Shown: in pieces, positions 6,448 through 15,325 of the stretch
How the letters are laid out: the number at the start of each line of letters is the position of its first letter
How positions within the stretch are numbered: the first letter of the stretch is position 1
Assembly (NCBI GenBank): GCA_903876665.1
Contig: CAIRAY010000056.1
Span: forward strand, 1-37,239
Reading direction: 5' to 3'
Length of the DNA: 37,239 nucleotides
DNA from: an uncultured Fibrobacterota bacterium
GTDB taxonomy: Bacteria; Fibrobacterota; Fibrobacteria; Fibrobacterales; Fibrobacteraceae
The notes under the pieces: generated by a model
What the model saw: only the letters and a program-made list of their open reading frames with translations
Told to the model about the DNA's origin: nothing
Databases searched by the model: none
Translations under genes and position numbers: made by a program

Positions 6448-9400
6448 CTAAAATCCTTGATTTTTGAATTCCTGGGCCAACTCCTGGAATGAGGCTCGAA
6501 GTGCCTGCACCATTTCCCTGCAGTTCAGGTCTTTTTTCTGGCGGAAATTGGTTTCGAGTTCCAATGCCAGAACCCGCATTCTTTCTCCCCCGATATTGGC
6601 AGCCTGGCCTTTCAGGGTATGGGCTGCGCGCTCAGCGCTCACAAGATCCTCCATTTGAATGGCTCCATCCAATTCATTGAAACTTTGTGTGGCACTGTGG
6701 AGGAATGATTCTATGAACTTCATATATAGCGACGTATTGGTGCCCACGATTTGATCGAGCTGGGCCTTCTTCCACACCAAGGATAATTTGACAGGCTCTT
6801 TCGATGTTTCCTGAACCGCTTTTGCAACGGAACTATTTATGGGGGTCAGGAAGCGTTCTAGGCCTTGCTGCAAAGTTGCCATTCCAATAGGCTTGGCCAT
6901 ATAGTCGTTCATTCCAGAGGCTAGGCAATTAATCCGGTCAGACTCCTGGGCGTTTGCGGTCACGGCGATAATGGGAATATTGCCAAGAGGGGCGGGGAAT
7001 TTACGAATGATTTGGGTGGCTTCGATGCCATCCATCACAGGCATTTGCAGGTCCATCAGAATCAGGTCATAGACTTGATCCTTCAGCATCTCCAGGGCTA
7101 TGCTCCCGTTGCCTGCCGTCGATGACTTACACCCAAGCTCCGTGAGCATGGCGGTTGCCACGAAACAGTTGAAGGCATTGTCTTCAACGATCAAAATGTG
7201 GGAATTAAAGGTTAGGTGTTTTTTCTTTACCGGTAAATTGGTTTGGAGAAGGTCGCCACGGACCAATCGTCGCAGGCTCGTTTCGATCTCGGTCAGGCGG
7301 AAGGGATTCTCCCACTTCTGAATTCTCCCGGGATTGGAAATAGCGGAAATTTGATCCAACATATCAAAACCCTTTCCAAAAACGAAAAGAGGTGTTTCAC
7401 CTTCCCTGTAGGCAGGTGAAAGACGATTCCTTTCATCACTATCCATTAATATCCCATTTAGGTGCTGGCCTGTGGGATCTTCAGTGAGTTTAAATCCCCA
7501 CAAAACGAGAAACTCCTTTAGGTCTAAAAAGGCATCTGGCCGGAAGAGAGTCCAGAGGCAATAACCTGAACCAAAAGTGGCGGGCTGCTCTGCGGGCTGA
7601 TCGCCGACTTGGATCCGAACCGTAAAACAGGAACCCACGCCCAAGGTGCTCTGGACGTCAATCCTTCCATTCATCAGACTAGTTAGTTCTTGCGCAATGG
7701 CAAGCCCCAGTCCGGTGCCACCCCGGGTGCGGGTGCTGGACTCATTCAGTTGGGTGAATTTTTGGAATAACTTTTGCTGTTCTGCTTCATTGATCCCAAT
7801 GCCGGTGTCCTGAACCATGAGTGCCAATTCAAGCTGACCAGAGGCAAGCGCCTTTGCATGAAGCGAGGCCGTGACCGATCCCTGCTCCGTGAATTTAAGT
7901 GCATTACCGATTAGATTGCCGAAAATTTGCTTGATGCGGTCAGGGTCTCCCGTGATCCACCGAGGCACAGAGGGCTCGATCCTGAACTTAAACAGGAGTC
8001 CTTTATGTTCAGCGGTGTAATGAAAAAGATGTTCTACCTCTTCAACCAGTTTCCAAATATCCATGGGAGCCACAAAAAGATTCAGCTTTCCCGCTTCAAT
8101 TTTGGAGAAGTCGAGAATGTCACTAATGACCGAGAGCAGGGAGCGCCCGGCAATCTGGATAGTATCGGCCAAGTGCAATTGCTTCGTAGAGAGTTGGGTC
8201 TGCACAAGAAGTTCGGTCAGGCCGATGACTGCATTGAGGGGAGTGCGAATCTCATGGGACATGTTGGCCAAAAACGCTCTTTTTGCCGTATTGGCAGATT
8301 CAGCCGCCTCCCTTGCGCGCGAGAGCTCAAAGCCCGCATTGACTCTGTCCGTGATATCGACGTGGGTCCCCACCATGCGAGTTGGCGTGCCATCGGATAG
8401 TTTCTCTGCAATTACGCCTCGATCCAAAATCCAGCGCCATTGCCCGTCCTTGTGCATCATTCGATGTTCATTGGCATAATTGGACGACATTCCGTTCAGG
8501 TGGTCATTCAGAGCCTGTGTGGTCGTGATGAGGTCATCTGGATGAACGCGGCTTTCCCACTCGAACAATTGATTGGAAATCTCGTGATCCCGGTAGCCGA
8601 GCATTTGTTTCCAACCAGGAGAAAAATACACGGTATTCTGGATCAGATCCCAATCCCACACCCCATCTCCCGTACCTTCCAGGGCCTTGCGGATGCGCGA
8701 TTCGCTTGCAAGAAGCTTCCGCTCGGACTTTCGAATGGCGTAGATCACACTCCAAAACAGAGCGAACAGAAGCGCAAGGGCCATTAAAAAGGAAATGGAA
8801 AGCCATTTGGAGGAACGTTCCAAAGCCCCCAGCCTTTGTTTTCGGTCAAAAGAGGCCAGAACCAGTCCAGAAAAACCCTGAATTTGCACGGGGTAGTATG
8901 CGGTGATAAATGTGTTTTGGCTGGAGAGCTCACCACGATGAGTTACTGTTCCCTCAAGCCTCTCATGGCTCATTTGCCGGAATAGATCTTTTACTTCCAA
9001 CGAGAATTTGTAGCTGTCTGGAACGCCAGGTGGACGGATGGCGATATTTCCCTTGCCATCCACAACCCACAGAAGAACGTTTTGATTATGAAATGAAATT
9101 TGTTCAAACTCCTGGGCAAATAGATTCCGGTAGCTCAACCAGGCGGTTACTTGGGGATTCTGGGTTGGAGGAGAAGAAATACTCAGGAGAGGAAAGGCTG
9201 AGTCCACGGAAATCAGCGTCTGGGAATTGTTCTCGAAATCCGGAACTGCCTGAAAATAGTCTACGGAGTCACGCAGGAGAAGACATTTGCGCCCAAGGCC
9301 ATCCTTTGCCTCTATTCCATTCAAAATGGCCCGATGCAAAATAAAGAACCTACGCACAGGAATGGAAACGGCCTTAGATTGGTGAGGGTTGGCTAAGTAG

Positions 9401-9639
9401 GCATCCAAGGACAATCGTGGACTGGAATAGGTCAAGTCTTCCTGAAAGCTAAGGAAGGAGTGTTCCACATTTCGACTGGCCGAACGGGCGATGGAAAGGG
9501 CTTCCTTCTTTAAACTCAGGTTTTCGGCCTGGACGATGTCATTGGTGAAGCGGATTCCAAAAAAGGTAAGAGCGGAAAACGCCAAAATGAATACGACAAG
9601 ACGTATGGGCAAATGGTGGCGGGCAAGAAAACTACGCAT
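6448..9639 (-). CDS. Hybrid sensor histidine kinase (Cache-PAS-HisKA-HATPase-REC-Hpt)
   Basis: A 1063-residue membrane sensor. Two membrane helices (about 12-30 and 280-303) bracket a periplasmic Cache-like region. A PAS domain (about 312-432, KALEGTGDGVWDWD) follows, then HisKA with H462 in NMSHEIRTPLNAV and an HATPase domain (N-box IFGNLIGNALKFTEQG, G-boxes DTGIGI and GGTGLGLAIA). Next is a degenerate receiver-like segment (about 690-800), a true receiver with D863 in LILMDLQMPVMDG, and a C-terminal Hpt domain with H1007 in AAHTLKGQAANIG. Expected phosphate flow is H462 to D863 to H1007 to the response regulator encoded next. A Cache lipoprotein is encoded 15 bp upstream. The ligand is unknown. 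Confidence 0.92.
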   Translation of the reverse strand: MRSFLARHHLPIRLVVFILAFSALTFFGIRFTNDIVQAENLSLKKEALSIARSASRNVEHSFLSFQEDLTYSSPRLSLDAYLANPHQSKAVSIPVRRFFILHRAILNGIEAKDGLGRKCLLLRDSVDYFQAVPDFENNSQTLISVDSAFPLLSISSPPTQNPQVTAWLSYRNLFAQEFEQISFHNQNVLLWVVDGKGNIAIRPPGVPDSYKFSLEVKDLFRQMSHERLEGTVTHRGELSSQNTFITAYYPVQIQGFSGLVLASFDRKQRLGALERSSKWLSISFLMALALLFALFWSVIYAIRKSERKLLASESRIRKALEGTGDGVWDWDLIQNTVYFSPGWKQMLGYRDHEISNQLFEWESRVHPDDLITTTQALNDHLNGMSSNYANEHRMMHKDGQWRWILDRGVIAEKLSDGTPTRMVGTHVDITDRVNAGFELSRAREAAESANTAKRAFLANMSHEIRTPLNAVIGLTELLVQTQLSTKQLHLADTIQIAGRSLLSVISDILDFSKIEAGKLNLFVAPMDIWKLVEEVEHLFHYTAEHKGLLFKFRIEPSVPRWITGDPDRIKQIFGNLIGNALKFTEQGSVTASLHAKALASGQLELALMVQDTGIGINEAEQQKLFQKFTQLNESSTRTRGGTGLGLAIAQELTSLMNGRIDVQSTLGVGSCFTVRIQVGDQPAEQPATFGSGYCLWTLFRPDAFLDLKEFLVLWGFKLTEDPTGQHLNGILMDSDERNRLSPAYREGETPLFVFGKGFDMLDQISAISNPGRIQKWENPFRLTEIETSLRRLVRGDLLQTNLPVKKKHLTFNSHILIVEDNAFNCFVATAMLTELGCKSSTAGNGSIALEMLKDQVYDLILMDLQMPVMDGIEATQIIRKFPAPLGNIPIIAVTANAQESDRINCLASGMNDYMAKPIGMATLQQGLERFLTPINSSVAKAVQETSKEPVKLSLVWKKAQLDQIVGTNTSLYMKFIESFLHSATQSFNELDGAIQMEDLVSAERAAHTLKGQAANIGGERMRVLALELETNFRQKKDLNCREMVQALRASFQELAQEFKNQGF

Positions 9640-9654
9640 GAAAACCCACCTGGG

Positions 9655-10656
9655 TCATTGGGGAGAAAGACAGAGGACAGTCCATTGCAAGGGCGGTATT
9701 TGGGCTATTTCGACATTGAATACCTGAAATCCGAGAATATGGGTGAACAAGGTATCCTGGGCTACCTTTGCAATCGTCCAAAGATCCCGGACTTCCTGAG
9801 AGTGGCTGCTGACCACGCTGAATTCTTCCTGTTTGTAGGTGTCCTGCTTGACGACATCCAGGTATCTATGGCCTTGAATACTTGGCATTTCCAAATAGCT
9901 GATCGCCTTTTCATCCGCCGCCGCGACTACTCCGGTCTGCGTGATGATGGCGCAACTTTGGCTATCACTCTGCAAATATCGCTCCGTAATGGCGGAGACC
10001 GTTACATCCAAACCAACAACACCTTCCAGGCTGTTTTCAAAATACACCGGAGCAATGCTCGAAACCATCCACCCTCTTCCGGCGGGGTCCACATAAGGCT
10101 CCTTGACCCACACCACGGATTTAGATGGATTGTGCTCCAGGTCGGCGAGGTAATAAAAATTGAAACTGGGGATATCCATCTTGGGCGAATATTGGCTAAG
10201 CACATCAAAGGGGGGATAAATGCGATTCAGGCTATGACGATCATTGTAATACACCTGAACCACCCCGGGCGACTGTATTTGTATCCGCTTAAAAATGGAG
10301 TCCAAGGATTCAGACGCATAGACCAATGATACCACCGTGTCCGTATAGGGCACGATTCCAGAAACCCAAAGCGCCGAGGAGCTGTCGGGGGTATCGCTTC
10401 GATACAGGGCGCCATCCTCGGAAATAGAGTACTTCCCAAAGTGAGGAGTGTTTGCTGTATCTAATGGCAGTGGATACAATTTGGAAACACTACCAGCAAG
10501 AGACGCCGTGTAGCTACTGATTTGCAGGTAATCCTTATTGATTGAGTACGCTATGGGTTTGGCTGTGAATACCTTGGATTTTTTGGAACATCCAAAAAAC
10601 AACCCGAACATTGCCATTAGACAAATAAGCTCAATTTTCCCGCTGATCCACGACAT
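9655..10656 (-). CDS. Cache-domain lipoprotein, likely periplasmic sensor
   Basis: A 333-residue protein with a lipoprotein signal (MAMFGLFFGC, lipidated C23). The remainder resembles a double Cache sensor: DPAGRGWMVSSIAPVYF followed by EGVVGLDVTVSAI is the characteristic Cache strand-turn segment. There are no further membrane helices and no cytoplasmic output. I chose the ATG at 10656 because GGGGAG lies 5 nt upstream; the ATG at 10683 would put nine extra residues before the signal. It overlaps the end of the REC-GGDEF gene by 26 bp and sits 15 bp from the hybrid kinase, which suggests it binds a small ligand and hands the signal to that kinase. The partnership is inferred from position. 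Confidence 0.75.
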   Translation of the reverse strand: MSWISGKIELICLMAMFGLFFGCSKKSKVFTAKPIAYSINKDYLQISSYTASLAGSVSKLYPLPLDTANTPHFGKYSISEDGALYRSDTPDSSSALWVSGIVPYTDTVVSLVYASESLDSIFKRIQIQSPGVVQVYYNDRHSLNRIYPPFDVLSQYSPKMDIPSFNFYYLADLEHNPSKSVVWVKEPYVDPAGRGWMVSSIAPVYFENSLEGVVGLDVTVSAITERYLQSDSQSCAIITQTGVVAAADEKAISYLEMPSIQGHRYLDVVKQDTYKQEEFSVVSSHSQEVRDLWTIAKVAQDTLFTHILGFQVFNVEIAQIPPLQWTVLCLSPQ

Positions 10657-11626
10657 AGCTGCTCCCCGTAATTTTTTTGGCAAGTTTCTTTATCTTCGCA
10701 CAGACACGGGACACCTCGGCGGTTCTGAAAAACCGGTCCTTTTTTAGCGGAACGCCTGCGAGGCTAATGGCGGCAAGGGGAAAGAATTCGGATTCCCCTT
10801 TGCGGTTGACGGTGAAGATGCCACCCTTGACAACATCTTCGCTATCGTAAAAGGAGGAAATCCCCTTATCGAAAGTTGCAAGAATTGCCGCGCCGATTTC
10901 GTCCGCCTGCGATAAATCTACAATGGCCACAAAGTCATCTCCTCCCACATTACCCACAAATCCAGATCCAGCCGTAGTGATGCATTGAAGGAGGGAGTCC
11001 GCGGTATAGCGAAGCAACCGGTCGCCCCGGTCAAATCCATAACGATCATTGAACGCCTTGAAGTTATCGAGGTCGGCATAGAGAACCATTTTTTCTTCGC
11101 CCTTGTCAATGGCTTCCTGGATGCTCGCCTCGATCGAAGTGTTTCCGGGCAAATGGGTCAGCGGGTTGGCATCAAAGGCGAGCGCCCGCAATCGGTCCAT
11201 GGCTTGGAGGGCATCGTGGAGGCGAATGTGGGTTTTAACGCGCGCAATGAGTTCATCCCGACGGAAAGGCTTGGTGACATAGTCCTCGCCCCCGGCCGCA
11301 AAGCCTTCCACGCAGTCTTCCACCTCATCGCGGGAAGTCATGAACAGCACAGGAATGTGACTGAATCGTGTGTCCGCTTTGAGCTGACGGCAGAAGGTAT
11401 AGCCATCGACATCGGGCAGATTTACATCCAACACAATCAGATCGGGAGCGACCGTGGAAATACGCTCAGTGGCTTCTGAAACACGACTGGCCTGGACCAC
11501 ATAATACCCCGCAGATTCCAGGACTTCGGTCACGGACATCAAGCTGTAGGGATCATCATCCACCACAAGTACTTGTCTCGCGCCAGGACTATGAAAAGGG
11601 TCAAAAGGGTTGGTTACTGATTCCAT
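10631..11626 (-). CDS. Response regulator with GGDEF domain (diguanylate cyclase-like)
   Basis: A 331-residue protein. The receiver domain (about 17-135) has VVDDDP, phospho-acceptor D67 in LIVLDVNLPDVDG and TKPF. The GGDEF domain (about 150-325) has the signature GGDDF (228-232), a conservative variant that keeps both metal ligands. The usual LTGLPNR motif reads LTHLPGN, and no RxxD inhibitory site stands five residues before GGDDF, so product inhibition is probably absent. It would make cyclic-di-GMP when phosphorylated, if active. A strong AGGAGG SD lies 10 nt before the ATG, 12 bp after the preceding WecG-STAS gene, so it is co-transcribed with the polysaccharide locus. Confidence 0.88.
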   Translation of the reverse strand: MESVTNPFDPFHSPGARQVLVVDDDPYSLMSVTEVLESAGYYVVQASRVSEATERISTVAPDLIVLDVNLPDVDGYTFCRQLKADTRFSHIPVLFMTSRDEVEDCVEGFAAGGEDYVTKPFRRDELIARVKTHIRLHDALQAMDRLRALAFDANPLTHLPGNTSIEASIQEAIDKGEEKMVLYADLDNFKAFNDRYGFDRGDRLLRYTADSLLQCITTAGSGFVGNVGGDDFVAIVDLSQADEIGAAILATFDKGISSFYDSEDVVKGGIFTVNRKGESEFFPLAAISLAGVPLKKDRFFRTAEVSRVCAKIKKLAKKITGSSYVVDQREN

Positions 11627-11638
11627 TATGAGATCCTC

Positions 11639-13072
11639 CTAGGCGAGAATGGCATCCATACGCGCTGCATGGATGGTTTTGAGTACTGGGCCATGAAATC
11701 CAGAAACAGAAAAACTGGCGTTGTGAGTTTGTGCGGATTTACGGAGTGCAACCAAGAATCCGAGTCCAGCACTATCGATAAATCGAGTCGGAGAAGCATC
11801 AATCACGCAAGAAACAAAGGATTGCCGGGTGGTGTTTTCAATCTTTTCCTTGAAAGACTGCGCCGTGACTGCGGTGAGCTCATGGGGCAAGGTGATCAAC
11901 AAGCACCCATGGGCATCCAGGACAGCCTTTCCTTCATCGTGGTCTTCCACGGCTGCGCGTATTTGGGCCGTCAGCTCGCCGGGGTCCTCCGCGATGGGCA
12001 GGTACTCGCCTAGCCGACACAGAATCAAAAGCTTTTCTAGGCGGGGCGAGACGCCGTAGAGCCAAAGCCTGTGCCCATGCCTTCGCGCATGCGTGGATGC
12101 GCTGAGCAACACTCCCAGCTCGGTGCTGGACATCCAGGACACTCCGGTGCAATCCACTACGATGAAGGTGGATTCGGCAGCCCTCGTCATGGACTGGTCT
12201 TCTTCGGATTTTCCCGCAAAAATGGAGCGGTCGAAAATGACCGCGCCAAAACTTTTGATGACGGTCCGGTCAGCCTCGTGCAACGCTGGCGCAATCGTTT
12301 TGGTGCTACTGAAAAGACGAATGGAAAGCATGCGGGTCAGGGAAGAAATCAGGAAGAGCAGATCGTCCGCATACCGGCCAAATAGGCGACGCGGGTTGGT
12401 CATCATTCTCCAGAACCATTCCATGCCGATTTTCTGAAAAACCTTGGGAGCCCGGATTTGGGTCCCGGCCAAAAAGTCTAGGGTCCCTCCGATTCCAATG
12501 GCCAAGGGAACCTTCCAGGTTCTAAAATGCATGTTGATCCATTTCTCCTGTTTGGGTGCGCCAAAGGCAACGAGGAGCAAATCAGGAGAACTTGTGTGTA
12601 TTTGCTCCAGGATCTCCTCATGGTTCATTTCGATCACCGGAGAATTGGGGGGAGAGAATGTGCCCGCAATGCGCAGGCCCGGAAACCGCCCGCAGAGGAC
12701 CTTCGCCGCCTTATCCGCAACACCCGAAGCCCCGCCAAGCAGGAAGGCCGAGCGTTTCTTGTCCCTGCAGACTCCGATCAAGGTCGGGGCAAGGTCGCTT
12801 CCGGCCACACGGGCGGGAAGCCGTGATCCAAAGAGGGAGGAAATCCAGACGATGGGTGCTCCATCCGCAATCACCAGGTCCGCATCAATCAGGATTCTCT
12901 GCAGCTCGGGATCTTGCCATGCCAGAAATAAAAAATCTAGATTGGCAGTCGCAATATAGCCGGGACGATCGCTCTCCAGTTTGGAACTTGCCCAGGCTAG
13001 GGCTTCGTCAAATGAAACCCGATGAAAGGGTATTCCCATGAGTACTGCAGGTGCGCTCAACACTTTGGACAT
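11639..13072 (-). CDS. WecG/TagA/CpsF glycosyltransferase fused to two STAS domains
   Basis: A 477-residue fusion. Residues 1-245 are a GT26 glycosyltransferase (TANLDFLFLAWQDPELQ, DADLVIADGAPIVW, FLLGGASGVADKAA, VAFGAPKQEKWI, GIGGTLDFLAG), the family that adds a sugar to a lipid-linked intermediate. Residues about 285-375 and 380-477 are tandem STAS domains. The second keeps the canonical site FIDSAGLGFL (S434). The first reads WMSSTELGVL, keeping S316 but losing the Asp and Gly. STAS domains of this type are switched by RsbW-like kinases and RsbU-like phosphatases, and one protein carrying both activities is encoded at the head of the locus. Standard GT26 enzymes are about 240 residues with no such tail. 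It overlaps the kinase gene by 16 bp. Confidence 0.85.
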   Translation of the reverse strand: MSKVLSAPAVLMGIPFHRVSFDEALAWASSKLESDRPGYIATANLDFLFLAWQDPELQRILIDADLVIADGAPIVWISSLFGSRLPARVAGSDLAPTLIGVCRDKKRSAFLLGGASGVADKAAKVLCGRFPGLRIAGTFSPPNSPVIEMNHEEILEQIHTSSPDLLLVAFGAPKQEKWINMHFRTWKVPLAIGIGGTLDFLAGTQIRAPKVFQKIGMEWFWRMMTNPRRLFGRYADDLLFLISSLTRMLSIRLFSSTKTIAPALHEADRTVIKSFGAVIFDRSIFAGKSEEDQSMTRAAESTFIVVDCTGVSWMSSTELGVLLSASTHARRHGHRLWLYGVSPRLEKLLILCRLGEYLPIAEDPGELTAQIRAAVEDHDEGKAVLDAHGCLLITLPHELTAVTAQSFKEKIENTTRQSFVSCVIDASPTRFIDSAGLGFLVALRKSAQTHNASFSVSGFHGPVLKTIHAARMDAILA

Positions 13073-13833
13073 AAAATATCTCCCAATCGAAATGGAATTT
13101 TGGTGTCAATCCCAGACAATCGCTTTTGTTTGGCAATAATCTGTTCAACGATGCGGTCGCTGGCGTGGGCTATCCCAGGAGGAATGGCTACACTTTGGAG
13201 CAGGCGCTCGGCAAAAGGAAGAGATCGCATTGTTTGAGGTTGCATGGCAAATAAGTGTGTAGCCACCAGAGTGCCAATCATCACGGCACAGTCCTGGCGA
13301 AGCATTGCGGATGTGTGAACGCGATAGGCCAATTCAAAATCCAGACGCACCAACTGGTTGCCTGGAGTCAAAGCGAAGTTGGGCAATCGACAATCTGGGT
13401 CCAGCCAGCCATTGCGGATCATTTTTCCCGCAATTCCAATGATGCCGTCTTCCAAGCGAGTGAATTCCTGGATATTTCCCGAAAGGACATAGGCCTTCAG
13501 AACTTCGATCACATCGAGACAGGCACCCAGGTCTTCCATAAAGAGCACTTCTGTGTTGCCAACAAATTCGTGGTAAAGAGGTTTTGGGGCTTCAACCCCG
13601 ATCTTCTGCATGCCACACAGGGCCTTCCATTCCTTGATTCCGCATCCCGTGCGTGAAATTCTGCGGAGCAGTGAGGCCATTGGCTTGCGTTGCCAGTACT
13701 TCAAAATGTAGGATTGATTTTGTAGGCTTACGCGTATCACGCTGGTTCCCGAGGCACGGGCTTTGAGGACCTCAAAGGGAATCTCGTGTTGAAGCACTGC
13801 CCGTGCCAAATTCCGGAATTCAAATGGCTTCAT
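13057..13833 (-). CDS. WaaP/RfaP-like lipopolysaccharide or sugar kinase family protein
   Basis: A 258-residue protein with a protein-kinase-like fold of the Kdo/heptose kinase type. YILKYW (K45) occupies the ATP-lysine position, VLFMEDLGACLDV fits the hinge, and NGWLDPDCRLPNFAL followed by VRLDFE (D165) sits where these enzymes have their catalytic loop and DFG-like Asp. The catalytic loop lacks the usual His-x-Asp-Leu-His pattern, so activity is uncertain. It would phosphorylate a glycan or lipid sugar on the cytoplasmic face, or act as a degenerate regulator. It overlaps both neighbours (flippase by 14 bp, WecG-STAS by 16 bp), so translation is coupled. Confidence 0.65.
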   Translation of the reverse strand: MKPFEFRNLARAVLQHEIPFEVLKARASGTSVIRVSLQNQSYILKYWQRKPMASLLRRISRTGCGIKEWKALCGMQKIGVEAPKPLYHEFVGNTEVLFMEDLGACLDVIEVLKAYVLSGNIQEFTRLEDGIIGIAGKMIRNGWLDPDCRLPNFALTPGNQLVRLDFELAYRVHTSAMLRQDCAVMIGTLVATHLFAMQPQTMRSLPFAERLLQSVAIPPGIAHASDRIVEQIIAKQKRLSGIDTKIPFRLGDILCPKC

Positions 13834-15298
13834 GGACCGCTCGCTTTCCCCGTAAACCGAGGAGGGTTGGGATCATGACCGACATCGTTGCCATGCTCAA
13901 AACCAGGGAGAAACCGATGCGTACAGAGTCCCCAAAAATTTGCCCCATGTACCAGACCATGGCAACCGCAACCAGGGACCAAAGGCCAAAAAGAAGACTG
14001 AATTCCATGGATTGCACGGCTATGGCAAGGCGATTGAAGGGATAGAGCAGGTTCACATGGAAGGCGGTCACCAAGTTTGCGAGGGCCATGCCGGAGATGA
14101 ATCCAGGCAGGCCCAGGAACTTGTAACCGGCAATGGAGAGGGCGGCCAAAAGAAGCAGATTGACCACCTTGGTTTGAAAGAGCGCCTTGGATTGCCCCAG
14201 CGCAAGAGGAACGCGGTCCACCGTCACATTGAGAATGGTACTCCAAATTGTCAGACAGGTCCACCGTGCAATATCAATACTACCCGAATAGTTGTGCGGA
14301 TAGAGAAGGGAAAAGAAGGCGTCTGAGCCGATGCAGAAGGCCGCACATACTGCGCCTCCTGCCAGCAGGACCACCTTGCGCCCCTTGAGGCAGAGCTCCG
14401 TCATACGCTGGGGGTTGTCGATGCGCTTGGCGAACAGCGGGTAGAGCACGGACACGGAGAGCCGGTTTGCTATATGGATAGCCACATGGGAGAAAGAAAG
14501 CGCAATGGTGTACAAGCCAAGCTCCGTAAGGGTGAGGAGCTTTCCGAGCAGAAGCTTATCGAACTGGCTTGCAAGGAACGACAGCAAGGTGCTCGCCATG
14601 ATCCAGCGTCCAAAGCCACTCAGCTCCTGGTATGCGGAAGCATCCCAGCCAAATCCGTCCGTGCGGGGACGATTGGCGCGGTGGCTCAAGGCGCAACGCA
14701 AAAGGCTGTAAGCGATTCCTCCAGCCAGAAGGGCCCAGGCAGAGGGGTTTACCAGCGCCCAAAGGACCATGACCACAATGGAGGCCAATTGCGGAAGAAG
14801 CTCCATAACCGCCAAGGCCCGAAAATTCATGACTTTGTTCAGGGTATACAGCGATGTGGAGGAAAATCCTCCAATTACCGCGGTAAGGCCGGCCACAGGG
14901 AGCATGAGCAGAAGCTGGGAGGCGCCGGGATTCGAGGCCGAATACAACAGGGACACGGGATAGGCCATGCCACAGCACATCAGAAAAAGCACACCTCCCC
15001 GAATGACTTGCATGGACCAGGCGGTGCGGAGGAAGGTGTCGTCGTTGCCCCGTGGGCTACGAATGATGCCAGGCCCAAGTCCGATGTCGGAAATCATCTG
15101 CAGGCCCATTAAAAAGACATTGACGAGGGCCATGGTGCCAAAGGCCGAAGGAAAGAGTAGGCGCGCTAAAATGAGATTGGAAACAAGTCGAAGAGCCTGA
15201 GATCCCCCATACCCGATGAAAGTCCAAAAGGCACCTTGAATCGCCAAAGTCTTTTCCGACGCATGCAAAGGGGCGGGGGCCATGGCTTCATTGTCCAT
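13820..15298 (-). CDS. Wzx-type polysaccharide flippase
   Basis: A 492-residue polytopic protein with about 12-14 hydrophobic segments. The N-terminal segment AFWTFIGYGGSQALRLVSN, then LLFPSAFGTMALV and DIGLGPGIIR, are typical of the oligosaccharidyl-lipid flippases of the MOP/PST family. It would move undecaprenyl-linked repeat units to the periplasm. It lies 27 bp after the polymerase gene on the same strand and overlaps the next gene by 14 bp. The sequence gives no substrate information. Confidence 0.88.
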   Translation of the reverse strand: MDNEAMAPAPLHASEKTLAIQGAFWTFIGYGGSQALRLVSNLILARLLFPSAFGTMALVNVFLMGLQMISDIGLGPGIIRSPRGNDDTFLRTAWSMQVIRGGVLFLMCCGMAYPVSLLYSASNPGASQLLLMLPVAGLTAVIGGFSSTSLYTLNKVMNFRALAVMELLPQLASIVVMVLWALVNPSAWALLAGGIAYSLLRCALSHRANRPRTDGFGWDASAYQELSGFGRWIMASTLLSFLASQFDKLLLGKLLTLTELGLYTIALSFSHVAIHIANRLSVSVLYPLFAKRIDNPQRMTELCLKGRKVVLLAGGAVCAAFCIGSDAFFSLLYPHNYSGSIDIARWTCLTIWSTILNVTVDRVPLALGQSKALFQTKVVNLLLLAALSIAGYKFLGLPGFISGMALANLVTAFHVNLLYPFNRLAIAVQSMEFSLLFGLWSLVAVAMVWYMGQIFGDSVRIGFSLVLSMATMSVMIPTLLGLRGKRAVHEAI

Positions 15299-15325
15299 AA
15301 ATAGGGGCGATTTTGCAAGGAGTAT

